NCBI GenBank assembly: GCA_964482205.1
Contig: CAYZWI010000003.1
Location: 186,001-250,000 of the forward strand
Origin: JAZDGX01 sp964482205
GTDB taxonomy: Bacteria; Eisenbacteria; RBG-16-71-46; CAIMUX01; WJJG01
DNA length: 64,000 bases
Direction: 5' to 3'
Below, in pieces: positions 35,401 through 42,824 of this stretch. Under the pieces are notes generated by a model. It did not search any database. It saw nothing but the letters and a program-made list of their open reading frames with translations, and had not been told where the DNA came from. The position numbers and the translations under genes were made by a program. Every line of letters begins with the position of its first letter. The first letter of the stretch is position 1.

Positions 35401-35757
35401 CTCGCCCATTTTCCCTGCATCATCGAAGATCAGCGCCAGGCGGTCGCCATCGATCCTCGCCGCGATGTGGACGAGGCCGTGCGCCATTTGATTCGGATGG
35501 GATACGACCATTTCGGCGGCTATCTCGCGGGAGGCATGCGCTGCTGGTATCAACACGGCGCGCGCACTGTGACGACCGGCACGATCACAGCCAGGAGTTG
35601 TGCCGCACGCTGGATGCAGGCGCGGGCGCGCGCATTCTCGATGTGCACGGCGAAGAGGAACGGAAGATCGAGGGGCGCCTGGCGACGGCGATCCACCTGC
35701 GGATCACCGAGCTTCCCCGTCGCTGGGAAGAAATCGCCGGGACGGGACCGCGCGCCA
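35401..35757 (+). pseudogene. Decayed MBL-fold/rhodanese persulfide dioxygenase-like gene
   Basis: Three short pieces in the order expected for an MBL-rhodanese protein are visible in two frames. First IIEDQRQAVAIDPRRDVDEA (35419-35478), the opening strand of the MBL domain. Directly joined is HLIRMGYDHFGGYLAGGMRCW, which is the end of a first rhodanese domain. After a frame change between about 35563 and 35580 comes HSQELCRTLDAGAGARILDV and IHLRITELPRRWEEIAG, the start of a second rhodanese domain. The metal-binding H-x-H-x-D-H region, roughly 200 codons, is missing. No complete start or end remains. I read this as a gene lost by internal deletion, frameshift and 3' truncation. Confidence 0.65.
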
Positions 35758-36210
35758 TCACTCCGCTTCTTCTTCGCGCCAGACTTCTTCCGCTTCGCGC
35801 CTGCCCGCGCCGCGGCGGCGCTTCGTCTCTGACCGCTTGCGCTTCGTTGCCGCGCGTTCGGCGCGAGAGGCTGGCGAAGGTTGGGTCGCGATCCTCTTCT
35901 TCGGTACAGCGGCGGCCCGTTGAAGCAGAGCGATCAGGCGGGCGAGCGCATCCTGGCGGTTCTGCTCGCGCAAGCGATGGCGGCGAGCCGTGATGACGAG
36001 CACGCCTTCGCGCGAGATGCGCCTTCCGGCAATCCCGCTCAGGCGTTCCTTCACTTCGTCGGGGAGATTCGGAGAGCGGCGCACATCGAAGCTGAGCTGC
36101 GCCGCCGTGGCGACCTTGTTCACATTCTGGCCGCCGGGGCCCGGAGAGCGAATGAAGCGAAAGGAGATTTCGTCTTCATCGATTGCGATGCGGCGGTTGA
36201 TGGCGATCAT
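35758..36210 (-). CDS. arfB: Alternative ribosome-rescue factor / peptidyl-tRNA hydrolase ArfB
   Basis: A 150-residue release-factor-like protein that frees stalled ribosomes without a stop codon. It starts like E. coli ArfB (MIAINRRIAIDEDEISF) and has the catalytic GGQ in RSPGPGGQNVNKVATAA. It ends in a long basic tail (ASRAERAATKRKRSETKRR) that in ArfB enters the empty mRNA channel. Unusual is the extra acidic end (EEVWREEEAE). I chose the ATG at 36210 by homology; GGGGGAG lies only 3 bases upstream, so the ATG at 36222 is also possible. Confidence 0.9.
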   Translation of the reverse strand: MIAINRRIAIDEDEISFRFIRSPGPGGQNVNKVATAAQLSFDVRRSPNLPDEVKERLSGIAGRRISREGVLVITARRHRLREQNRQDALARLIALLQRAAAVPKKRIATQPSPASRAERAATKRKRSETKRRRGAGRREAEEVWREEEAE

Positions 36211-36446
36211 CGGCTCCCCCATCGCGCGCAGCAGCAACTCTCGCTCGCCCAGTGCGGAGAACATGATCGGCTTTGGGCGAAGACATGCGAACGGCATTTC
36301 GTGCCAGAAGGCGAGGCCAGGATCAGCAAGGCCCGGATGCCGGCCCGCTTCCCTGCGGACCGGCAACCGGTTTCACCGACGGCATTCGATCCGCCGCCGT
36401 GCTCGTCACGCGCCGCAGATCAGGCGCCTTGCTCCATCAGACGTCC

Positions 36447-37103
36447 TTACTCCTCAGGCACCTTGCTCTCATCGACGGTGATCGAAAGCTCGACGCGCCG
36501 ATTGATCGCCTTGTTGGCCGCGGTGTCGTTGGCGACGAGCGGCTGGGTCTCGCCGTAGCCGCGCACGGTGATCGTATTCGCCGGCACGCCCTGCGCCATG
36601 ATGATGTCGCTGACCGCCTGGGCCCGCATGAGCGAGAGGCGCTCGTTGTAGTCGGCCGCTCCATCGCTGTCGGTGTGTCCGGTCACCGTGATCAAGTCCT
36701 CGGGATAGTTCTTCAGCACCTGCCCGAGTTCGGCCAGAGTCCCGCGCGATTCCTCGTTGACTTCGCTGCTGTTGACCGCGAAGTGAATCGTGTTCTCGGA
36801 GAGACTCACGATCACGCCCTGCTCCGTCCGGCGCGTCTCGGCGATTTTCGCGAGCTCTTCGGCCTGCTTGTCGAGCCGGTGGCCGACCGCCCCTCCGATC
36901 ACGGCGCCGGTCACGCCGCCGATGACGGCGCCTTCGGCCTTGTGCCCGGTCTGATGCCCGATCACCGCGCCGGCGACCGCGCCCGCGGCTCCGCCGATCG
37001 CGGCCCCGGTCGTCGTCCGCTTGCCGCATCCGTACGACAGGCCGCACGCGAAGATCAGCAAGACGACGCCGGTGAACCGCAGAATGGACTTCCAGGAACG
37101 CAT
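36447..37103 (-). CDS. OmpA-family lipoprotein with glycine zipper
   Basis: A 218-residue outer-membrane lipoprotein. Signal peptide and lipobox: FTGVVLLIFACGLSYGC. Next is a glycine-zipper segment (AAIGGAAGAVAGAVIG and repeats, residues 33-75) that inserts into membranes, then an OmpA-like peptidoglycan-binding domain with TVTGHTDSDGAADYNERLS, RAQAVSDIIMAQGVP and NRRVELSI. It should tie the outer membrane to the cell wall. GAGGAGG lies upstream of the ATG, and a likely promoter and a perfect 16-base palindrome are in its leader. Confidence 0.93.
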   Translation of the reverse strand: MRSWKSILRFTGVVLLIFACGLSYGCGKRTTTGAAIGGAAGAVAGAVIGHQTGHKAEGAVIGGVTGAVIGGAVGHRLDKQAEELAKIAETRRTEQGVIVSLSENTIHFAVNSSEVNEESRGTLAELGQVLKNYPEDLITVTGHTDSDGAADYNERLSLMRAQAVSDIIMAQGVPANTITVRGYGETQPLVANDTAANKAINRRVELSITVDESKVPEE

Positions 37104-37130
37104 GTTGACTTTCCTCCTCTTCTTGGCGCC

Positions 37131-37146
37131 GGGCGGCCGGCCGCCC
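37131..37146. repeat. Perfect 16-bp palindrome in the lipoprotein leader
   Basis: GGGCGGCCGGCCGCCC reads the same on both strands. It lies 28 bases before the lipoprotein start codon, between the predicted promoter and the ribosome site. It could form a strong RNA hairpin in the leader or be a protein-binding site. Confidence 0.6.
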
Positions 37147-37177
37147 GATGGTTTTGTGATGTACCGGTAGCTTTGGA

Positions 37178-37206
37178 TCTATAGTCCATCGATCTAGAAA
37201 AGTCCA
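37178..37206 (-). promoter_or_regulatory. Sigma70-like promoter of the OmpA lipoprotein
   Basis: On the minus strand TGGACT (37206-37201) is followed after exactly 17 bases by TATAGA (37183-37178), four of six matches to each consensus box. The region is locally AT-rich. The start site would lie about 65-70 bases before the lipoprotein ATG. Confidence 0.4.
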
Positions 37207-37465
37207 CCCCCCGGCCGCTGCAAACGGGCACTGACAGCCGTAAGTCCTTGCCTCTGCGCGCTCGCCCAGGACGCGGTCGACCCGCACATGGGCCAGGCCT
37301 CGGCCGAATGCCCGCCATGCGCGTGGGTGTGGCCCATGCGGGGCGGACGAGGAGTCGGGCCAGTGGAGCTGATGATGCGGGAAGAAGATACACGGGAAGA
37401 AGGGCAGGTCGCCAGCCGGTGCTCAAAGGCGGATTCGGGTTCGTGCCCGGCGCCTGCCTCTCCTC

Positions 37466-38311
37466 TCACCGAAAGCGTTTCTTGACGTTTCCCCAGGTCT
37501 CTGGGTCGTCCGGCGGCAAAATGTCCGAGGGCGGCAGGCATGGATCCGGATCGCAAAACACGCACTTGCCCAGCCAGACCCCAAAGAGATAGTCCGTGCA
37601 GCTGTGTAGTTCGGCAAGCTGGCACGATCCGTCGGGCAGGCAGCAGGCGCCGAAAAGCCCCGGCCAATACTGGGCTCCCTTCAGCCGCAGCAGATAGTCG
37701 CTCTCACAGGGAACGCCGGCGTACGCGCTCGGCACAACGACGAACCAGATATGCTCGAAGCGCGACATCACCCTGCGAAAGCCGACTTCTTCACAGGAAA
37801 TGCCACTCGCGACTTCGTACGGAAACATGCAATCGTTCTCCGGGAAAAGCCAGATCGAGACGGGAAACTCCGCCGTGCAAGTGACCGACATCGTGTCCCC
37901 CGTTCCGACGATCTCGAACCAATCCGCGTCACGGTATTGGTAGCCGTTGTTTATGAAAGTCCCGCTCTTGCCGCAGAAAACACAACTGGCCAGACTCTGA
38001 AATACAGACCAATTGCAGCCGCCGTTGTATAGGTCGACGTACCCGTCGTGGCAGGGAGGCTCGCCCTCGGGCTCGCCCAACCATGGGCACGAGAGGGAGC
38101 AGGTCAGCGCCGGCGCTGAGGGAAGCAGCGGGGCGAAGGCGCTATCCTCCTCGCCCACGCGCACGCATTTCGGTCCTCGCGCGTTGGGGAATGCAGCGTC
38201 CGAGGTCTGCGGTAACCCAGGGCCCCCTTGGTTCAAATCTCGTGGATCTGCGGCTTGCCCCAATGAAGCAGAGGCGAAAAGCAGGATGAGTATCATCGCG
38301 CTCGAACGCAT
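37466..38311 (-). CDS. Secreted protein with one CC-x4-C module and C-terminal TWG tag
   Basis: An exported protein of 281 residues, function unknown. Signal peptide: SSAMILILLFASASLGQA. Start at 38311 has GGGGG upstream. The middle part (CSLSCPWLGEPEGEPPCHDGYVD to FEHIWFVVVPSAYAGVPC) has several Cys and aromatic residues and resembles a pre-peptidase/beta-sandwich domain, not assigned. It is followed by one module starting FGACCLPDGSCQLAELHSC, like those in the 16490-17983 protein. The last ten residues are TWGNVKKRFR after a Pro/Asp linker. Its codon use is milder in GC than its neighbours and it contains two of the rare ACGT sites. Confidence 0.75.
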   Translation of the reverse strand: MRSSAMILILLFASASLGQAADPRDLNQGGPGLPQTSDAAFPNARGPKCVRVGEEDSAFAPLLPSAPALTCSLSCPWLGEPEGEPPCHDGYVDLYNGGCNWSVFQSLASCVFCGKSGTFINNGYQYRDADWFEIVGTGDTMSVTCTAEFPVSIWLFPENDCMFPYEVASGISCEEVGFRRVMSRFEHIWFVVVPSAYAGVPCESDYLLRLKGAQYWPGLFGACCLPDGSCQLAELHSCTDYLFGVWLGKCVFCDPDPCLPPSDILPPDDPETWGNVKKRFR

Positions 38312-38513
38312 GGGTGGCCCCCTTTCGGCGCGGGACAGCGCGAATGACCGGCTCGGATGGAATCTGTGAGGCCGGCCGATGACTGTTCTATGAGTGTACG
38401 CCTGCCGGAGTTGGGAAAGGAAGCGGGCGGCCAGCGGCGGCCGGGCCTTGTCCTCCCCTATGCGCCCGATTAGACTTCCCCGGCGGCCCGAATCCGGGCC
38501 TACGGAGGAGCAG

Positions 38514-38966
38514 ATGGCCGACTCCTTTTTGTCGACTTGCCCGTCGTGCAGGGCCAAGAACCGCATTCCTCTCGCGAAAGTCGGGCAGCAAGGGCGCTGC
38601 GGCCGCTGTCATGCGGAGCTTCCGCCGCGCTCTTTTTTCGCGGAAGAGCCGGTGGATGTGAGCGAAGGCCGCTTCGACCTCGTGACCCGCACGAGCCCGC
38701 TCCCGGTGCTGGCCGACTTCTGGGCCGCCTGGTGCGCTCCCTGCAAGATGCAAGCGCCCATCCTCGCGCAGCTTGCCGCGGACCTTCGCGGCCGCCTGCT
38801 GGTAATCAAGGTCGATACCGAATCCGCACCGCTTCTGTCCACGCGCTTCGCGATCCACTCGATCCCAACTCAGGTTCTCTTGCGGAGCGGAATCGAGGTC
38901 GACCGAATCGTGGGCGTCCTGCCCCTGGCCGCCTTGCGCGCGCGGGTGGAACGCTTTCTCTCTTGA
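38514..38966 (+). CDS. trxC: Thioredoxin 2 with zinc-binding N-terminus
   Basis: Cytoplasmic thiol reductase of 150 residues. The N-terminal zinc finger has two Cys pairs (CPSC and CGRC, residues 9-12 and 29-32) as in TrxC. The thioredoxin domain has LADFWAAWCAPCKMQAPIL with the standard WCxPCK site, and the cis-Pro in SIPTQVLL. GGAGGAG lies 5 bases before the ATG at 38514. Length equals E. coli TrxC plus ten residues. It stands alone before the TldD-type pair. Confidence 0.93.
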   Translation: MADSFLSTCPSCRAKNRIPLAKVGQQGRCGRCHAELPPRSFFAEEPVDVSEGRFDLVTRTSPLPVLADFWAAWCAPCKMQAPILAQLAADLRGRLLVIKVDTESAPLLSTRFAIHSIPTQVLLRSGIEVDRIVGVLPLAALRARVERFLS

Positions 38967-39074
38967 TGGGCATTCGATGGATGTCGTTTGGAGCACCTTT
39001 CCGAGACCCGCTTCCCCGAGGATTCGCTGCCTGAAGTTCGAACGCGCGCATTGGACGCGAACAGGAGATCGCAG

Positions 39075-40820
39075 ATGAGCAAGACGGCCGCATGGGTCAT
39101 GGTCCTTGGAACGCTTGCCGTTTTCTTGATGCTCGCGCCGTTGCCCCGGCCCGCCTACGCCGCGGGACGGGAAGCAGGCGATCGTGCGGGGTCGCAAGCC
39201 TCCCTGGTCGGGCTCCTCGAAACCGAATTGCAGCGCTCGCTCAAGAACTTGCACGAAGAGGGCGATGCGCCGCTCTTCTATCTGCAGTACGCGGTGACCG
39301 AGCGCCACGGCCTGAGCCTCGGGGTGCGAAACGGAGCGCGCGTGTCTCCCGAGCGGGAGCAGCGCCGCTATCTGGATGTCGATCTGCGCGTGGGAAGCCC
39401 GCAGCTCGACAGCACTCATGAAATCCGCGGAGGCGATTGGCGGGACAACTCCAGCGATCGCCGGCTGCTCGACTTTCCGCTCGAGAACGATGCGGCCGCC
39501 GTGCGCGCCGCGCTCTGGAACGAAACCGAGTTCCAGTATCGCAAAGCGCAAGAGCGCTTCACGAAAGTGCTGACCAACCGCCAAGTGAAAGTCGCCGAGG
39601 AGGATCAGTCGGACGATTTCTCGCCTGCCGGAGCGCAGAAATACAGCGAGCCCTTCTCCACCACCGCGATCGACGAGGCGCGCTGGACGGCGCTGCTCGA
39701 TCGCGTCGGCGATTTCTTCACCCGCTTTCCCTTCGTGCAGGAATCCTCCGCCTTTCTGAATGTGACCGATCAAGGCAGCACGATCGTCAACAGCGAGGGC
39801 TCGCGCCTGCAGCACGGCAATCATTACATCCGTCTGCGTCTTTCGATCAGCGGCATGGCCGAGGACGGCATGGCGCTCCAGCGCGGCATGATCTACGACG
39901 GCGCGGTGATCGGGAACCTGCCGGACGAGGCGACCGTGCTCGCCGACGCCGAGCGCCTGGTCAACGAGTTGCAGGCGCTCATCGGCGCTCCGGTGGTGGA
40001 GCCCTACATCGGGCCGGCGATTCTCCTCCATCGCGCGAGCGGTGTCTTCTTTCACGAAATCTTCGGCCATCGCATCGAGGGCCACCGGCAGAAGAGCGAA
40101 TCGGAGGGCCAGACCTTCACGAAGAAAGTCGGACAGCAGATTCTTCCCGACTTCATCAGCGTCTACGACGATCCCACTCTCGCGCGTTTCCGCGACACCG
40201 ATCTGCGCGGCTTTTATCGCTACGACGACGAGGCCACTCCCGCCGAACGAGTGACGGTGGTCGAGAACGGAATCTTGCGCAACTTCCTCACCACGCGTTC
40301 GCCGATCGAGAACTTCCCGGCGTCGAACGGGCATGGAAGACGCGAGTTCGGATCGGCGGTGGTCGCGCGGCAAGGCAACCTCATCGTCGATTCCACCAAG
40401 CGCGTCTCCTTCGAGCAATTGCGCGCCGCGCTGATCGAGGAATGCCGCCGGCAGGGGAAACCGTACGGGCTCGTCTTTGCGGACATCTCGGGCGGATACA
40501 CGATGACGGGCCGCGGCGGGCCGCAAGCGTTCAAGGTGAATCCGCTCTATGTCTACCGCGTCTACGCCGACGGGCGGCCCGATGAAGTGGTGCGCGGGGT
40601 CGATATCGTCGGCACACCGCTGACGAGCTTCAGCAAGATCATCCTGGCCGGCGACGACGACACGGTGTTCAACGGCACCTGCGGCGCCGAGTCGGGCAGC
40701 GTGCCGGTCTCCGCGATTTCGCCGAGCGTGCTCGTCTCCGAGATCGAAGTCGAGAAGCGGCCGAAGGGGCAGGACAAGCCGCCGATTCTTCCGCCGCCGG
40801 GACACGAGGGCCGGCCGTAG
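39075..40820 (+). CDS. Exported TldD-family metallopeptidase, catalytic subunit
   Basis: A 581-residue member of the TldD/PmbA (U62) family. The zinc motif is intact: FHEIFGHRIEGHRQ. Other family blocks follow: LPDFISVYDDP, GFYRYDDEATPAERV, NGILRNFLTTRSPIENFPASNGHGR, ADISGGYTMTGRG and a final NGTCGAESGSVPVS. Unlike the cytosolic TldD of E. coli, it carries a signal peptide (AAWVMVLGTLAVFLMLAPLPRPAYA); the ATG at 39075 has AGGAG upstream. A paralogue without metal ligands follows after 81 bases. Together they should form a heterodimeric peptidase outside the cytoplasm. Confidence 0.88.
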   Translation: MSKTAAWVMVLGTLAVFLMLAPLPRPAYAAGREAGDRAGSQASLVGLLETELQRSLKNLHEEGDAPLFYLQYAVTERHGLSLGVRNGARVSPEREQRRYLDVDLRVGSPQLDSTHEIRGGDWRDNSSDRRLLDFPLENDAAAVRAALWNETEFQYRKAQERFTKVLTNRQVKVAEEDQSDDFSPAGAQKYSEPFSTTAIDEARWTALLDRVGDFFTRFPFVQESSAFLNVTDQGSTIVNSEGSRLQHGNHYIRLRLSISGMAEDGMALQRGMIYDGAVIGNLPDEATVLADAERLVNELQALIGAPVVEPYIGPAILLHRASGVFFHEIFGHRIEGHRQKSESEGQTFTKKVGQQILPDFISVYDDPTLARFRDTDLRGFYRYDDEATPAERVTVVENGILRNFLTTRSPIENFPASNGHGRREFGSAVVARQGNLIVDSTKRVSFEQLRAALIEECRRQGKPYGLVFADISGGYTMTGRGGPQAFKVNPLYVYRVYADGRPDEVVRGVDIVGTPLTSFSKIILAGDDDTVFNGTCGAESGSVPVSAISPSVLVSEIEVEKRPKGQDKPPILPPPGHEGRP

Positions 40821-40901
40821 GTCCAAGTGCGGGAAGTCCGAGCTGTCGCGAGTTGGAACGGGAACAGAGAAGATCGCTTGAAACAAGAACAGGAGATGAC
40901 G

Positions 40902-42767
40902 ATGGGCCGCAGAGGTTCCGCGATTCACGCCATGAGAGCATCCGGGTATTCGCGCGCGTGTGCGCTTCTGCTGCCGCTGATCGCGGCGTGCCTATTCACC
41001 ATGTTCGCGACGACCGGATTCTCGCCCGTCCTCGCTCAGGAGCGGACGGCCTCGTCCGCGCCCTTGGCGAAACCTTCCGCTGGACCCCCGTCGACTTCCC
41101 CGGCCGCGTCCGCCGCTTCCGCGGAGGATCCGGTGTTCGGCGCGATGCAAGACGAGCTCACCCGATCGATGGACCGCCTGGCGTTGCCCGGCATGCCCAG
41201 GCCCTACTACCTGGCCTATTGCGTCCAGGACAACGAGATGCTCACCGTGCGCGCGCGCTACGGCGCTTTAGCCGAAGTCGACCGCTCGCGCGAACGCTAC
41301 CTCTCGACCGAGATTCGCGTGGGCTCGCCCGAGCGCGACAACACCGGGTTCATCGGATCGTGGGAAGACGCCTCCACCATGCGGGCGCGCTTGAGCGAAG
41401 AGGACGATTACCTCGGGTTGCGCCACGAGATCTGGTTGAACACCGATGCGGCCTACAAGGACGCCTTGGAAGCGCTCGCGCGCAAGCAATCGTATCTCCA
41501 GGCCCATCCTCAGAAAGACACCTTGCCCGACTTCGTCGCCGCCGAGAAGCTCGCCTATCTGGGCGAGCCCGCGCGCATCTCCGCCGATCCCGCGCGCTGG
41601 AGCGCGGAAGTGTGCGCGGCCGGGCGGGTGCTCGGCGAATATCCGCAATTGCAGGACTGGGAAGTGAGCTACTTCACCGTGGCGGTGAACAAGCGCTATC
41701 TCACCTCGGAGAATCACCGCCACTTGAAGGGCGGGCTGCATCATCACCTGGAAGTGAGCGCGACCGCGCAGGCCGCCGACGGACAGCGCCTCTCGAGCTT
41801 CGTGCAATTCGACACGCGCGATGAAGAGCCCCTCTCGGGAGAAGCGCTTGCGAAGGAGATCCGCGCGTTTGCGGGCGCCTTGTGCGCGATGGCCCAAGCG
41901 CCGGTGCTCGACGAATATGCCGGGCCCGTGCTGTTCACCGACTACGCCGCCGCCCAGCTCATCGCGCAGCTCTTCGTCGCGCAGCTCAGCCCCGCGCGCG
42001 AGCCGCTCACCGCCGACGAGTGGATGGCGCGCAATCTGGGAGAGGCCAAGCTCGCCGCGCGCCTCCACCGCCGCGTGCTTCCCGACTTCGTCAGCGTCAC
42101 CGACGAGCCTTCCCGCGATCGCTTCCAGGGCGTCGCGCTCTCCGGCTATCAGGCCATCGACGACGAAGGCGTGGCGGCCGGCGATCTCACCCTCGTGCGC
42201 GACGGCCGTCTCGTCGATCTCCCGATGCGCCGGCTGCCCACGAAGAAGCTCAGCGCCTCAAACGGCCACGCCCTGCTGCTGCCCAATCAGTGGATGACGA
42301 CCGCCTCGACGAATCTCTTCGTCCAAACCTCGCGTCCCGTCGAGGACCTGGTCTCAGAGTTGCGCAAGCTCTGCCAGGAAGCGGGAAACGAATACGGTCT
42401 CCTGGTCACCCGCCTGGACGACCCGCAGATTTCGAGCGCCTATCAATGGATGTCATCGGGCGGAGACGAAGAGGGCATGCTCACCGCGCCAATGCTCGTC
42501 TATCGCATCTACGCGAAGGACGGACGGCGCGAACCGGTGCGCGGGCTCGCCTTCGACGAAGTGACGATCCGTACGCTGCGCGACATCGCCGCGCTCGGAT
42601 CGCAGACGCGGGTAGTGAACATGCGGCAGCCGGCCCCGATGACCGGATTGCGCTATCCGATGGCTATCGTCACCCCCGACATTCTGGTCGAGGACATGGA
42701 GCTCTCTTCGCAGGGCATGTCGCGCGAGCCGCTTCCGCTCAGCCAACGGCCGGCCATCGGCGAGTAG
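40902..42767 (+). CDS. Exported TldD-family protein, non-catalytic partner
   Basis: A 621-residue paralogue of the gene upstream with a long hydrophobic export signal (CALLLPLIAACLFTMFATTGF). At the position of H-E-I-F-G-H it reads LIAQLFVAQ, so zinc ligands are lost. Family blocks are still readable: LPDFVSVTDEPSRDRF, GYQAIDDEGVAAGDLTLVRDGRL and SASNGHALLLPNQW. I chose the ATG at 40902 because AGGAG is 6 bases upstream. In E. coli TldD/TldE, TldE is the partner without metal; here the pair arose by duplication of the same type. Function in a complex with the upstream protein is inferred. Confidence 0.83.
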   Translation: MGRRGSAIHAMRASGYSRACALLLPLIAACLFTMFATTGFSPVLAQERTASSAPLAKPSAGPPSTSPAASAASAEDPVFGAMQDELTRSMDRLALPGMPRPYYLAYCVQDNEMLTVRARYGALAEVDRSRERYLSTEIRVGSPERDNTGFIGSWEDASTMRARLSEEDDYLGLRHEIWLNTDAAYKDALEALARKQSYLQAHPQKDTLPDFVAAEKLAYLGEPARISADPARWSAEVCAAGRVLGEYPQLQDWEVSYFTVAVNKRYLTSENHRHLKGGLHHHLEVSATAQAADGQRLSSFVQFDTRDEEPLSGEALAKEIRAFAGALCAMAQAPVLDEYAGPVLFTDYAAAQLIAQLFVAQLSPAREPLTADEWMARNLGEAKLAARLHRRVLPDFVSVTDEPSRDRFQGVALSGYQAIDDEGVAAGDLTLVRDGRLVDLPMRRLPTKKLSASNGHALLLPNQWMTTASTNLFVQTSRPVEDLVSELRKLCQEAGNEYGLLVTRLDDPQISSAYQWMSSGGDEEGMLTAPMLVYRIYAKDGRREPVRGLAFDEVTIRTLRDIAALGSQTRVVNMRQPAPMTGLRYPMAIVTPDILVEDMELSSQGMSREPLPLSQRPAIGE

Positions 42768-42799
42768 GACGCCGCGGGGCAGGCCGCACCCGCGCCGCA

Positions 42800-42820
42800 G
42801 CGAAGGCGATGTTCCTTCGC
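42800..42820. terminator. Possible hairpin terminator between convergent genes
   Basis: GCGAAGG at 42800-42806 pairs with CCTTCGC at 42814-42820 (loop CGATGTT). It lies between the ends of the TldD-like partner and the beta-helix gene. There is no T-run on either strand, so termination is only suggested. Confidence 0.35.
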
Positions 42821-42824
42821 CTGA

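Larger units (their letters stand above)
37104..37465. other. Intergenic region with promoter and palindrome
   Basis: 362 bases between the lipoprotein start and the end of the next secreted-protein gene, both leftward. It holds the predicted promoter and the palindrome listed separately. I see no terminator with a T-run for the upstream gene and no coding signal. Confidence 0.5.
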
